Shown one piece after another: positions 1-9,909 of a stretch of DNA of 26,598 bases. The stretch spans positions 1 to 26,598 of the IMG/VR virus record IMGVR_UViG_3300047392_000167; one strand, written 5' to 3'. Within the stretch, counting starts at the first letter, position 1; every line of letters starts with the position of its first letter. Source of the DNA: a virus. Position numbers and translations under genes: made by a program. The notes beneath the pieces are model-generated. The model was not told the origin of the DNA, did not search any database, and saw only the letters and a program-made list of their open reading frames with translations.

Positions 1-657
1 GCATACGATGGTAGTTACACAGTACTTTCTTGTTCCAACACACAAGTTTCGTATATTGACAGCAACAAAGGAACTTATGGGTCAGGTGGCACAGTTAAAG
101 GACGAGACCGTAAATGGTATATCTCTAACTGCTACAATCCAATCACATACAGTGGGCGTGAATACAAAGCACTTGGTGGCTTTTTAGAGATTGGTGGCAT
201 CCAACAAGACCTAATGACTACCAACAATGAAATCACAATCAGTTTAAGTGCTATCCCGCCAGAATACATTGAGAACATTTTAGGACAGCAAATCAAAGGC
301 GGCCCTATCAAACTGTATCGTGTGTTCTTTGATCCAGATACAAAACAAGTAAGAACCATTGATGGTGTGCGTCAGATATTCCAACGCTTTGTTGGCATTG
401 TGACCAACTGGGGTGTTGCTGAACAAATCAACGACAGTGACAGTGCTGTTGAAATTACCTACACCATCACAATCAACTGTTCCAGCACAGTCGGTGTATT
501 AGAGAATCGTGTTGCTGGACGCAGAACAAACAACTCAAGTTATCAGACTTATTGGTCAGAAAGATACATTACTTCTGCTATTGTAGATGATTTAAGCATG
601 GCACGTATTGAACAACTACGCAGTGCCAGTTTTGACTTTGGTAAGCCACCCAAATAA
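1..657 (+). CDS. DUF2163-like phage tail protein (5' end missing)
   Basis: The reading frame is open from base 1 to the TAA at 655-657, giving at least 218 residues; the start lies outside the window. An internal ATG at 214 is not needed because the frame upstream is open and protein-like. The second half has a phrase ending in AGRRTN that I associate, from memory, with DUF2163-type tail proteins of aquatic phages, and the region around IGGIQQ also fits. In lambda-like tails, proteins in this position sit next to the tail hub, so a tail-tip or baseplate assembly role is likely. It is followed after 22 bases by an acetyltransferase and then by a J-like hub protein. The family assignment is from remembered sequence pattern, not a search. 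Confidence 0.6.
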   Translation, partial: AYDGSYTVLSCSNTQVSYIDSNKGTYGSGGTVKGRDRKWYISNCYNPITYSGREYKALGGFLEIGGIQQDLMTTNNEITISLSAIPPEYIENILGQQIKGGPIKLYRVFFDPDTKQVRTIDGVRQIFQRFVGIVTNWGVAEQINDSDSAVEITYTITINCSSTVGVLENRVAGRRTNNSSYQTYWSERYITSAIVDDLSMARIEQLRSASFDFGKPPK

Positions 658-679
658 ATAAAGCAAAGGATTTGAAGAT

Positions 680-1129
680 ATGATAAGATTAGCAGATAGA
701 GGAGATTTAAATCGTGTAGCACACATCCTCGTTGAATTCCTTTCCACAACCTCGTATGATAAACACACAGCAGATAATGTAAATATAGAGTACATTAAAC
801 GCTTGGTGTTTAATATTTTGAATGTGGGATATGTTTGGTTATGGGAACAAGATGACGAGGTATTGGGTTTGCTTGTTGCAATTAAAGAGCCAAATGTGTG
901 GATTCCAAGTAAGAAAAGTTTGAGAGAATTAGTCTGGTATGTAAAGCCAGAACATCGTGGAAAGAGCAGTGCTGGTAAGTTGTTTGTGAAGTTTTGTCAA
1001 ACAGGTGATGCACTAATGGCTTCTGGAGAGATACAAGGTTATTTCACCACACGCATGGGCACTACAGCAGATTATGATTTGGAGTCCAGAGGCTTTAGAT
1101 TAACAGAAAAATTATATTTGAAGGATTAA
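680..1129 (+). CDS. GNAT-family N-acetyltransferase
   Basis: A 149-residue protein with the size and layout of a single GNAT domain. A strand plus hinge reading LVWYVKP (residues 84-90) leads into HRGKSSAG (92-99), which matches the Arg/Gln-x-x-Gly-x-Gly/Ala acetyl-CoA pyrophosphate loop. The C-terminal part, with a GF pair at 138-139 and an ending of alternating hydrophobic residues, fits the family's last strands. The start is supported by AAGGATTTGAAGAT just upstream, a ribosome site almost repeated before the first fibre gene. The gene sits between two tail genes, where lambda-like phages often have an NlpC/P60 peptidase. Its substrate is unknown; it could modify a virion protein or a host target. 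Confidence 0.75.
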   Translation: MIRLADRGDLNRVAHILVEFLSTTSYDKHTADNVNIEYIKRLVFNILNVGYVWLWEQDDEVLGLLVAIKEPNVWIPSKKSLRELVWYVKPEHRGKSSAGKLFVKFCQTGDALMASGEIQGYFTTRMGTTADYDLESRGFRLTEKLYLKD

Positions 1130-1135
1130 AACAAG

Positions 1136-4100
1136 ATGCCAGCATTTACAGCCATAGCGGCCGCCATTGTAAGTTACGTGGGCGGCATTGGACTTGCAGC
1201 CGCAGTAGGTAGTTTTGGTATTTCCATTATTACAGGTGTTGTTGCAACTGGTCTTGCAATGATTACCAGTCGTTTAATTAACGGCAACCCAGGAGGTGGA
1301 GGTGGTGGAGGACAACAGGCACAAGGCACTCGTGTTCAACTGCAACCAGATACCACAAATAAAATCCCAGTAGTGTATGGCGAAGGCTACTTTGCATCCA
1401 TGGTTACTGATGCTTACTTGCATGATGAAAACAAGTGGATGACTTATGTAATGGTCATTGGCGAAACAAACAATCAGCAAGCAACATTCCAAGGCAGTAT
1501 TAGTGCCGCAACTTCAAGACTAACAGCAGTAGATATTCCAGAAGGCGACTCAGGCACACTAATGCTGGGTATGCAACTTAAAAACTCTGCAGGTGCAGTA
1601 GTTGGTGTTGTTGAAGAATTCATCTCAGGCACATATGGTGGTGTTGGCGTATATCGAGTAAGTGGTGCAGTTGAAACTTCAGCACAGTTGCTAACAGGTG
1701 CATTTGTGTACACAGTAGAAGACATTTACTGGAACGACGAACGCCTGGTGTTTGAAAATGGTGCCAAGAGTGGTAAAGTTGCTTCTGGTAAAAAGTATGT
1801 GGACAATTTGCCATACAACCCAGATACAGGCGCAGCCAATGTTGAAGATCACACAAACGACCATTACAAAGACCACGTAGAAGTTTATGTGTATGCTGGT
1901 AATTCAACAGCATCAGCACAAATTGGTGGTGGCACTGCTGAACCTGCTTACAAACGAGTAGGCACACAAGGCACTGATTACCAATGGACTCCTCCAGATC
2001 AAACAGGCGGACAACGCATGAGTGGTTTGATCTTTGCAGTTATCAAAGAAAAATACAACAGTGAAAAAGGCTTTACTGGCATGCCAGCAATGACCTTTAA
2101 AATCAAGTGTAGCTTGGATAACCCAGCAGTGGCATTGTATGATTACATGCGTTCAAACCGTTATGGTTGCGGTATCGGCAACAGTCAAATCAATGCGGCT
2201 GCTTTAGGCGACTTTGCCAACTACTGTAATGAATCAGTTACATATATTCCATATGGTTCAACAACTCCTGCAACACAAAAGCGTTATACAATCAATGGCT
2301 TGATTGATACTAACCGCAGTTGCCAAGACAACATTGATACAATCTTAATGAACTCAGGTGCTTGGATGGCATATGATGTACATACAGGGCAATGGCGCAT
2401 TATTCCTAAACGAGCAGTTGAAAGCAATCCAACATACCCAAATCGTTTATTGCCCGCACAATTGTTGCGTTTCACTGATGACAACATTGTTGGTGGTATT
2501 GGTATTAGTAGCACACGACTTGACAACTTGTACAATATTGCAGAAATTGAATTTTACGATCGACTAACAAAAGACCAAAGAGGTTTCCGTTCAATTGAAG
2601 TAAATGAAAGCCTACGCAATTACAACGAGCCTGATAATGCAATGCGTTTGACACTGGACTTGAGTAACTCAAATGTACAAGCAGAACGAGTTGCAAACTT
2701 GGAATTGAAACAAAGTCGCGATGACATGATTGTCACATTCAAAACAACACACTATGGATTACAAGCACAAGCAGGTGATGTGATTCAAGTAGAAAGCAGT
2801 TTGTATGGCTGGCAAGAACCTGTATTCCCATTGGGCAAGAAGTTTCGAGTTATTCAAGTGCGTGAAGAAGAAGGTCCAGAAGGCGGCTTGTTCTCTGAAA
2901 TTACTGCGCTTGAATACAACCCAGATGTTTACACAGATGAAAGCATCTCAGAATTTACAACTTCTGCCAACATTGGTATTATTCCGCGCAACAGTTCAGT
3001 TAACATTCCAGCACCTATTGTTGTGATTGATCCAAACAACATCAACTCTAAGTCAGGTGTTCCAAACTTTAGATTAAACATTCAGATTCCTTCAACTGGT
3101 GGTCCATTTGATGAACTGCAATTATGGTATGCTGAAGGCAATGACTGGGCAGGCACTGGTGGTGATTTCTCAGGCACAGGTCAAGCCGCAGGCGACAAAA
3201 TTTATGTTACAACTTGGAAAGGCCCAAATGTAATCCGCAGTTTCCTTGACTCAGGTGTAGCAACTATTATCTCAGGCAAGACTATTCCAGCAGACACACA
3301 AATCCAAAGTTTTGGTGCTGATGCAAGTCCTTACTATGGCAATGGCCAAACTGGCTATTACACAATGACCAGTTTCATTGAGCAAAATACTGGTTTGATT
3401 CCAATCTCGGGCACTATTACAAAAACAAAAGTCACTGCCAGTTTCTCTACCACTGCAAAAACAATGACAGTTACTGGTGCTGGAATAACACCTATTGATT
3501 TGCAAAGTTTAGTTCAAGGTGGGGTTGAATCAGCACAAATTACAAGTGCTAAGATTGTTAGCAAAACTTTAAGTGTATTTGCACTAACTGGAACTATTAC
3601 ACCAAGCCTTCCTTTTGGCAGCACCAGCACATCAGATCCAGGAACTGGAACTATTATCACTGGTGATGGTATTTTAACCAATACTCGAGTTAGAGTGCAA
3701 TTGACTACAACTGAACCAGACGGCAGTTACGGTAAGCGTGGCACATACGAAATTACCAAAACACAAGGCAATGCAAGAATTACTGAGGCACGAGGATTGT
3801 ATCCTAATGTGTTAAATGACACAGTTATTACTGCGGGTCCAGCAGGAGGTGGTGCTGGTGTTTATACCATCAATAAACAACAGAGCTGGGACACAAGTTT
3901 TACAGCAGAAATCAAACACGGCTATCCATTGCCAGCGGCCTACAACTTGTTAAAGAGCATCAAGCCAAGCCCTGATAGCACATTGTTGTTCAATCCATTG
4001 GAAATCCGTAATACATTTATTACGGAACTACCAGCCAACAATGAAAATTCCAAATACTTTGTTAAAGCACGTTTGGGTATCAACGGCATTTACGGACCAT

Positions 4101-4393
4101 ATAGCGAACTGGGCGAAGTAGATTTAGAAGCGCCAACGGTTTATTGGAACCCAGATGGTATGAGTTCGTTAAATATAAAAACTGAGTTGACCAAGATGGA
4201 CTTTGGCAAGTTCACTATCCCACGCAATGGATTGTGGTTGATTAGAACAGCAACACAGTTAGATGGTGGGCGATTTGGTCCCACTAACGGAGATTACTTC
4301 AACTTGGACTTGGGTAATTTAGAAGAAGAACATGTAATCACCAGCGATGAGATGATTGAAGAATTTAAAGCAGATCCACAAGCGGGTCTATAA
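1136..4393 (+). CDS. Tail tip / central hub protein, lambda J-like
   Basis: A 1085-residue structural protein. Residues 1-48 are a hydrophobic Ala/Gly-rich stretch, followed by a run of seven glycines (53-59), then a conserved-looking segment with KIPVVYGEGYF (76-86). Around residues 335-480 it has features of the J hub core: a NRYGCGIG segment, an alanine-rich segment ending in NYC, and an NGLID segment leading to a W-R-I-I strand. J-type proteins form the tip of the tail, hold the central fibre and contact the receptor. The C-terminal third has threonine- and glycine-rich beta-type sequence resembling fibronectin-like or carbohydrate-binding insertions. A ribosome site (AAGGATTAA) precedes the ATG, only six bases after the acetyltransferase stop. 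Confidence 0.8.
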   Translation: MPAFTAIAAAIVSYVGGIGLAAAVGSFGISIITGVVATGLAMITSRLINGNPGGGGGGGQQAQGTRVQLQPDTTNKIPVVYGEGYFASMVTDAYLHDENKWMTYVMVIGETNNQQATFQGSISAATSRLTAVDIPEGDSGTLMLGMQLKNSAGAVVGVVEEFISGTYGGVGVYRVSGAVETSAQLLTGAFVYTVEDIYWNDERLVFENGAKSGKVASGKKYVDNLPYNPDTGAANVEDHTNDHYKDHVEVYVYAGNSTASAQIGGGTAEPAYKRVGTQGTDYQWTPPDQTGGQRMSGLIFAVIKEKYNSEKGFTGMPAMTFKIKCSLDNPAVALYDYMRSNRYGCGIGNSQINAAALGDFANYCNESVTYIPYGSTTPATQKRYTINGLIDTNRSCQDNIDTILMNSGAWMAYDVHTGQWRIIPKRAVESNPTYPNRLLPAQLLRFTDDNIVGGIGISSTRLDNLYNIAEIEFYDRLTKDQRGFRSIEVNESLRNYNEPDNAMRLTLDLSNSNVQAERVANLELKQSRDDMIVTFKTTHYGLQAQAGDVIQVESSLYGWQEPVFPLGKKFRVIQVREEEGPEGGLFSEITALEYNPDVYTDESISEFTTSANIGIIPRNSSVNIPAPIVVIDPNNINSKSGVPNFRLNIQIPSTGGPFDELQLWYAEGNDWAGTGGDFSGTGQAAGDKIYVTTWKGPNVIRSFLDSGVATIISGKTIPADTQIQSFGADASPYYGNGQTGYYTMTSFIEQNTGLIPISGTITKTKVTASFSTTAKTMTVTGAGITPIDLQSLVQGGVESAQITSAKIVSKTLSVFALTGTITPSLPFGSTSTSDPGTGTIITGDGILTNTRVRVQLTTTEPDGSYGKRGTYEITKTQGNARITEARGLYPNVLNDTVITAGPAGGGAGVYTINKQQSWDTSFTAEIKHGYPLPAAYNLLKSIKPSPDSTLLFNPLEIRNTFITELPANNENSKYFVKARLGINGIYGPYSELGEVDLEAPTVYWNPDGMSSLNIKTELTKMDFGKFTIPRNGLWLIRTATQLDGGRFGPTNGDYFNLDLGNLEEEHVITSDEMIEEFKADPQAGL

Positions 4394-4410
4394 CAACAAG
4401 GATTTGAAAG

Positions 4411-7400
4411 ATGTCACTACAGATTAGACGCGGAACTAACCAAGAACGCTTAAACTTTACACCAGTAGAGGGCGAAGTAATTTATGTAACAGATAGCCAA
4501 TTGGTTTGGACTAATGCAACAGACATTGCCGCAAACGTATTAACAGTTGATGATGAACATCACTTAGTTGCTGACATCACAGTCAAGTTTATCAGTAACT
4601 CTCCTACAGTGGGGCAAACAGGTTATGGTTTAATTGAAGGAACAACTTACTATGTTAAGACTGTACCAACTACAACTTCATTTACACTAAGCACTACCAA
4701 AGGCGGCGCAACACTTGCACTAACTGCGGGTTCAGGTGCTAACTTACAGTTTGCAGTTACACCACGCAACTTAGAAGGCAATCCAACTGGTTACAACATT
4801 GCTCCTATTTGGGTTGGTGATGGCGTAACAGTTGGTGGTATTGCCGCAGGCGCAAGCACACTCGATGAGTTGGCAGACGTTACAATTGGTGTTAGTGGTT
4901 TATATGGCATCACATTAGATGCAAACCAACACTTGCAATATGATGGTGTAACCAACCAATGGCGCAACGTCAATGACATGATTATTCCTGGTTATGTCAA
5001 TATCCAAAGCACAATAGATGCAACTTCCAAAGACTCTGGTGCACTTATTGTTGAAGGTGGTGCAGGCATTGAAAAAGCCTTGTATGTAGGCACAATTGCT
5101 CGTATTGGTAGTTCAACTGACAGCACCAGCAAAGACACAGGTGCGCTGGTATTACAAAATGGTGGCTTGGGTGTAGAAAAAGCAATTGTTGCTGGCACAA
5201 GCATTACGGCAGGCACAAGCATTACAGCAGGAACAGATATCACAGCTGGTGGTGATGTTGCGGTTAATGGCGGCGACATTACAACTACAGCCACAACATT
5301 TACTATTGCAACTTCTGCAACAACAGTCAATGTTGGTGGTAATGTTGTAACAGGTGGAGATTTAACTGTAACTGGCAACGACATCAAATCAAGTTCTGGT
5401 GCAACTGCTATTACCATGAGTGGTGGTGATGTTGCAGTAGCAGGAGATTTAACTGTAACTGGCAACGACATCAAATCCAGCAGTGCAGTAGCAATCAGCA
5501 TGAGTGGAGCAGATGTTGCAGTAGCAGGAGATTTAACTGTAAATGGCAACGACATCAAATCCAGTACTGGTGCAACTGCTATTACACTAAGTGGCAATGA
5601 TGTAAGCATGCCCGACAAACTAACTGTTGCAAACGAAATTGTATTGACTGGTGACCAACCATTTGTTAGTTTCTTTAGAGATAATGCGGTTGATGGTGCA
5701 GAACCAGTACGTGGTGTGCGAGGTTCATTAACTGTTGATGATTACTGGTTTGTTGGTGGTGGATCAACTGGCGAAGATGATGGCTATTTGTTAATTGCTA
5801 CAAGTGACAACTCTGCTACAACAGGTGCAGGCGAGCCAATTCTTGTGCGCCAATATGGTGGCAGTGGCACAACATATCCACAAAATGCCCCATGGGGAAC
5901 ATCTACGCCTATTACTCGTGAAGCAAAACTACTTGATGAAAACGGTTACACAGTTTTCCCAGAACGTTTAGGTGTTGGCATCACGCCAACTGTAAAACTT
6001 GATGTTGATGGTAGTGCTCGTATTCGTGGAACCAGTTTAACAGTAGATGGTGACCTAATTGTTAACGGCACAACTACAACTATCAATTCAACAACACTTA
6101 CTGTAGATGACAAAAACATTGAACTTGGCTCAGTTGCAACTCCTTCTGATGTTACAGCAGATGGCGGCGGTATCACATTAAAAGGCACAACTGACAAAAC
6201 TATTGCATGGAGCGCAACTTCAACACGTTGGGAAAGCAATGTAGGCTTTGATGCCATTGCGGCAAAGTTTGGTAACGTTGATATTGCTCGTAGCACCAAC
6301 GACAACACTATTACTACTACCACTGGCAACTTGTTGTTAAATGCTGATAGTGGTTTAGTACAGGCTGAAGTGGCATTACAAGTTGATGGCAACTTGGATG
6401 TTATTGGACAACTACACTTCCATGACAACTTCCCAGTTTTAAACTATGGCGTTACAGGTGCGCCAAGCACCAACGCAGGTATTGCAGTTAACCGTGGCAC
6501 AAGCACTGATGTTGTATTCCGTTGGAATGAAAGCACAGACCGTTGGGAATCTACTGTAGATGGCACAAATTATATCAACTTACCAAACCAAGCATTAGAC
6601 ACAGGTAATGATGTTGTTTTTGCAAGTGCAAATATTGGCAACATTAGTATTGCCAACAGCACAAATGATAACACAATTACAACTTCAACTGGCACTCTTG
6701 CAATCACAGCGGCAAACAGCACAGTAGATATCACAGGTGACACAACTGTAATTGGTAATTTTAGAACCACTGACAACATTATTCGACTAAACTATGATGT
6801 GGAAACAGGCACACCAGTTGATAACTGCGGTGTAGCAGTACGTCGTGGCAGTTCAACAGATGCACAGTGGCTTTGGGATGAAACTTTTGATTGGTGGACA
6901 AACAAGATGGGCGACAACTCAGCCGCTGACATCTTCTCAAGTGCTCGTGTAATTGCCAATTCAGACCTGGCTACAAACGGACGCAACATTATTTTCAACA
7001 ATGATGATGCAACTCCAACTGATGCAGACAACATGACCTTGTTGGTCAAGCGTGGTAGCAGTGCTGATGTCAGCATTGTATGGGATGAAACTACTAATCG
7101 CTGGAAATCTACAAATGATGGTTCAACTTACATCAACTTCCCAGATCAAAACTTAGATACTGGTAATGATGTGCAGTTTGGTGCGGCTACTATTGGCAAT
7201 GTCAGCATTGCGGCTGGCGCAAATAACAACACAATCACTTCAACTACTGGTGGTTTGACCCTGGAAGCGTTCAACGGAACTATTACTGCCAACAGCGCAA
7301 TCAACGGCACAAGTTTAACACTAAGTGGCAACCTAACTGTCAATGGCACAACAACCACTGTTAATTCTGAAACTGTACTAATTGCTGACAACATTATCAC

Positions 7401-7929
7401 ATTGAACAGCAACGTTACTGGCTCACCAAGTGAAAACGCAGGTGTTGAAGTCGAGCGTGGTAGTGATGCAAATGTAAACATTGTTTGGGATGAAATCTCT
7501 GATCGTTGGAAAACAACCACAGATGGTTCAACTTATATCAACTTGCCAGACCAAGCCTTAGATGTTGCCAGCACAGTTACATTTGCCAAAGTCAACTTAG
7601 ATGGTGGGCGTGTGGCTTTGGATACAGCTACACTAACAACTACAACTACCACAGCAGATCAAGTGCTGGACAGTTTTGCTCTTGCAACTTACAGAACGGT
7701 TAAGTATGTTATTCAAGCAACCAGTGCTGGCGCAGGATGCCATGTAATGGAATGCTTAGTAATGCATGATGGCACAACTGCTTACATCACAACATACGGC
7801 GAAATGTACAGTGGTAGCAGTTTAACAACTGTATCTGCTGTTGTAAATGGTGCAAATGTCGAGTTAAGAGTAACTCCCGCAAACGCAGCCACAGTATACA
7901 AAGTCACTAAGACTTTGATCGCAGCCTAA
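4411..7929 (+). CDS. Tail fibre protein with internal repeats
   Basis: A 1172-residue fibre. The N-terminus (MSLQIRRGTNQERL, then an APIWVGDG segment near residue 130) is of the type found in many phage fibres that attach to the virion. Residues 316-401 are three tandem 28-29-residue repeats beginning GDLTV. Further on, a module ending in W-(D/N)-E-x(3-4)-W recurs near residues 705, 821, 890 and 1025, with linkers of the type LDTGNDV. The last ~110 residues (starting DGGRVALD) form a distinct, non-repetitive tip domain similar to those on fibres of aquatic phages. It probably determines adsorption. The ribosome site AAGGATTTGAAAG precedes the ATG. The repeats suggest growth by internal duplication. 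Confidence 0.8.
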   Translation: MSLQIRRGTNQERLNFTPVEGEVIYVTDSQLVWTNATDIAANVLTVDDEHHLVADITVKFISNSPTVGQTGYGLIEGTTYYVKTVPTTTSFTLSTTKGGATLALTAGSGANLQFAVTPRNLEGNPTGYNIAPIWVGDGVTVGGIAAGASTLDELADVTIGVSGLYGITLDANQHLQYDGVTNQWRNVNDMIIPGYVNIQSTIDATSKDSGALIVEGGAGIEKALYVGTIARIGSSTDSTSKDTGALVLQNGGLGVEKAIVAGTSITAGTSITAGTDITAGGDVAVNGGDITTTATTFTIATSATTVNVGGNVVTGGDLTVTGNDIKSSSGATAITMSGGDVAVAGDLTVTGNDIKSSSAVAISMSGADVAVAGDLTVNGNDIKSSTGATAITLSGNDVSMPDKLTVANEIVLTGDQPFVSFFRDNAVDGAEPVRGVRGSLTVDDYWFVGGGSTGEDDGYLLIATSDNSATTGAGEPILVRQYGGSGTTYPQNAPWGTSTPITREAKLLDENGYTVFPERLGVGITPTVKLDVDGSARIRGTSLTVDGDLIVNGTTTTINSTTLTVDDKNIELGSVATPSDVTADGGGITLKGTTDKTIAWSATSTRWESNVGFDAIAAKFGNVDIARSTNDNTITTTTGNLLLNADSGLVQAEVALQVDGNLDVIGQLHFHDNFPVLNYGVTGAPSTNAGIAVNRGTSTDVVFRWNESTDRWESTVDGTNYINLPNQALDTGNDVVFASANIGNISIANSTNDNTITTSTGTLAITAANSTVDITGDTTVIGNFRTTDNIIRLNYDVETGTPVDNCGVAVRRGSSTDAQWLWDETFDWWTNKMGDNSAADIFSSARVIANSDLATNGRNIIFNNDDATPTDADNMTLLVKRGSSADVSIVWDETTNRWKSTNDGSTYINFPDQNLDTGNDVQFGAATIGNVSIAAGANNNTITSTTGGLTLEAFNGTITANSAINGTSLTLSGNLTVNGTTTTVNSETVLIADNIITLNSNVTGSPSENAGVEVERGSDANVNIVWDEISDRWKTTTDGSTYINLPDQALDVASTVTFAKVNLDGGRVALDTATLTTTTTTADQVLDSFALATYRTVKYVIQATSAGAGCHVMECLVMHDGTTAYITTYGEMYSGSSLTTVSAVVNGANVELRVTPANAATVYKVTKTLIAA
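5356..5613 (+). repeat. Tandem repeat of three 84-87-bp units inside fibre gene
   Basis: Units start at 5356, 5443 and 5527, each beginning GGAGATTTAACTGTAA. They encode 29, 28 and 29 residues that read GDLTV(T/N)GNDIKSS then a variable part and a (M/L)SG segment. The frame is kept and the units are contiguous, so this is a protein repeat of the fibre shaft and not a CRISPR array. Confidence 0.9.
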
Positions 7930-7944
7930 AGGGGAAAATGAACC

Positions 7945-9792
7945 ATGGCAAATAAGAATTTTAAAGTTAAGAATGGATTGGAGATTGGTGATTCAATCTC
8001 CATTACAGATGCAGGAGTTGTTACAGGATTAGATACTGACAACTTAGCTGAAGGTGGAAACTTATACTACACTGATGCTCGTGCTCGTGCATCAAATAGT
8101 GGAGGCACTGGGGTAACTTATAACAGTTCAACTGGTGAAATTGCAATTGGGCAAAGTGTTGCTACTACAGCTGATGTCGCTTTCAATACAGTAAATGCCA
8201 ACATTACAGATGACAACTATGTGTTGGGTCAGTTGATTGCAACTCGCAATACTGCTTATGTTCCTCCTGCAAGTCCTCTTACAACACTTGCGGGTCAAAA
8301 CGGTTTTGTTGTTGTGTCAGGTAACGGTGGCCTTGGCTACGCTCCAAACATTACTATTCGTCAGCACGTAGGTGATACTACCGCAGGTTCAAACGTTGCT
8401 GGTGGCATTTCAATGAGCAATGCAAGTGGCACAAATACTGCACCAACTGGCACAGCCACCAACGCAGTTATTGGCACATTTAACTATGATGGTTATACTG
8501 CTGGCACAAGCAACAACTACGCCAACACTATTGCTACTACAAATTCAGGTGGTGGTACTACAAACATCAGCCCGTTACAGGCACAAGCCTATGCTCGTCA
8601 AGCCTTTACCAACTCAACTACTGTAACAACAGCAGTAACAGGTGCGTCAGGTACAGGCACCACAGCAACTCTAACATTCACACTACAAAACACAGCACCT
8701 TATGCTGTTGGTCAAACTGTGACTGTTGCTGGCATGACACCAAGTGGCTACAATGGCACTTATATTATCACAGCCGCAACTACAAGTTCAATTTCGTATG
8801 CTAACGCCACAACTGGCTTTACTACAGGTGGCACTATTGGTGCGGCGAATACTGTAACTGCGGCTGGTATGGGCTTTAGAATTCGTGGTTTTGCCAACAG
8901 CACGCCCTTAAGTGTAGCCAACAGATTTAACTTCATGGACTTGACTGCAAGTGCGGCTACATTTAAGAGTGATGCGTATACATTTGCTAACTCTGTAATC
9001 ACTGGTTCTACACTAACGGCAACCAACTACTTGACCTTGGGATCAACTGGTATCTCTATGGGTAACGTGGATGGTATCACAAACATGATTAGAGCCAGTG
9101 GCACTAACGTGGGCACTCGTCCTGTTGCGTTCTTAAAGAATATAGTCACAGCAACTACTACTCCAGCAAACAATGACGGTGCAAGTTTCCGTTTCCAAGC
9201 ACAAGGCTCAAACGGCACTGCTTATCATGTGGCGCAGTTTAGTGGTATCTACAGCACAACTGGCGATTCAGCATTTGGTGTAGATATTGCCAACGGTGAC
9301 CAAAATGGTGCTACAATGACTGTTGTTAGACCAATGACTGTTAAGTTGAGTGAAACACGCATTAGTGCTACATCATCACCTACTGCCACAGCAGGTGGCA
9401 ACACATTAAATGATGTTGTAGTATTTTCAGATGCCAGGATCCTAAACAAGCGTCCGCACCGCAGTGATGTCACAACAGCAACTATGGCTCGTGGTAACAC
9501 ATACACTCCAGCCGTAGGTGTCAATAACTTTATTGAACTAACACTTACAGCAGGCACAGACCCAACATACATTGATGTAGATAACTTGACCGTTGCAGGC
9601 GAAGGTGGCCACCAGGCTATCTTAGTTTACAACAACTCTGGTTCCACAGTAGGCAATGGTGACCTGGTTATTCGTAACAATGGCATACAAATCAATGCTA
9701 CACAAGACACTATTGCTAACGGAGCACGAGTTATCTTTACTGTATATTGCGTGGGCAACTATGCTTCATGTGAATACATGGTAGCCGCATAA
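7945..9792 (+). CDS. Tail fibre / receptor-binding-like structural protein
   Basis: A 615-residue protein. Its start (MANKNFKVKNGLEIG) and a segment reading LYYTDARARA (near residues 40-49) are typical of a fibre family common in aquatic phages. The middle is rich in Thr, Gly, Ala and Ser and contains an Ig-like segment with VTVAGMTPSGYNGTY (near residues 260-274). The C-terminal ~115 residues lack the low-complexity character and probably form a folded tip. The ATG at 7945 is chosen over an ATG at 7938, which hits a stop after five codons; a purine-rich AAAGGGGAAA lies upstream. It follows the longer fibre by 15 bases, so the two are probably co-expressed and may form one fibre assembly. Confidence 0.75.
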   Translation: MANKNFKVKNGLEIGDSISITDAGVVTGLDTDNLAEGGNLYYTDARARASNSGGTGVTYNSSTGEIAIGQSVATTADVAFNTVNANITDDNYVLGQLIATRNTAYVPPASPLTTLAGQNGFVVVSGNGGLGYAPNITIRQHVGDTTAGSNVAGGISMSNASGTNTAPTGTATNAVIGTFNYDGYTAGTSNNYANTIATTNSGGGTTNISPLQAQAYARQAFTNSTTVTTAVTGASGTGTTATLTFTLQNTAPYAVGQTVTVAGMTPSGYNGTYIITAATTSSISYANATTGFTTGGTIGAANTVTAAGMGFRIRGFANSTPLSVANRFNFMDLTASAATFKSDAYTFANSVITGSTLTATNYLTLGSTGISMGNVDGITNMIRASGTNVGTRPVAFLKNIVTATTTPANNDGASFRFQAQGSNGTAYHVAQFSGIYSTTGDSAFGVDIANGDQNGATMTVVRPMTVKLSETRISATSSPTATAGGNTLNDVVVFSDARILNKRPHRSDVTTATMARGNTYTPAVGVNNFIELTLTAGTDPTYIDVDNLTVAGEGGHQAILVYNNSGSTVGNGDLVIRNNGIQINATQDTIANGARVIFTVYCVGNYASCEYMVAA

Positions 9793-9802
9793 GGAGCACG
9801 AC

Positions 9803-9868
9803 ATGAGAAACTTACCTGTACGTGGTTCAAGAACTGCAAAAAATCGTAAACGCCCACCAAAGCGTTAA
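9803..9868 (+). CDS. 21-residue basic peptide
   Basis: A short frame ATG to TAA encoding MRNLPVRGSRTAKNRKRPPK plus a final R: nine of 21 residues are Arg or Lys and none is acidic. A strong ribosome site (AAGGAG) lies seven bases before the ATG, just after the fibre stop. A hairpin follows the stop by two bases. The strong ribosome site and tight fit argue that it is translated, but no family is recognisable. It could be a nucleic-acid-binding or virion-associated peptide. Confidence 0.5.
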   Translation: MRNLPVRGSRTAKNRKRPPKR

Positions 9869-9870
9869 AG

Positions 9871-9890
9871 AATAGCCCAGTAGGGCTATT
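9871..9890 (+). terminator. Hairpin ending the tail operon
   Basis: An 8-bp perfect stem AATAGCCC / GGGCTATT with a four-base loop AGTA. Only a short pyrimidine run (TTCTC) follows, so it may be a weak terminator or an RNA-stability hairpin. Its position between the tail genes and the next gene set fits termination. Confidence 0.6.
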
Positions 9891-9909
9891 CTCAGTAACT
9901 GGAGAGTGT

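Noticed and set aside
5356-5613. Regularly spaced direct repeats resembling a CRISPR array
   Set aside because: The repeats are contiguous, keep the reading frame, and encode a fibre shaft motif; there are no spacers or cas genes.
4992-5618. Long open frame (208 codons) on the minus strand in the first fibre
   Set aside because: It lies opposite repetitive Thr/Val/Ser-rich fibre coding sequence, has low-complexity translation and no ribosome site; it is a shadow of the real gene.
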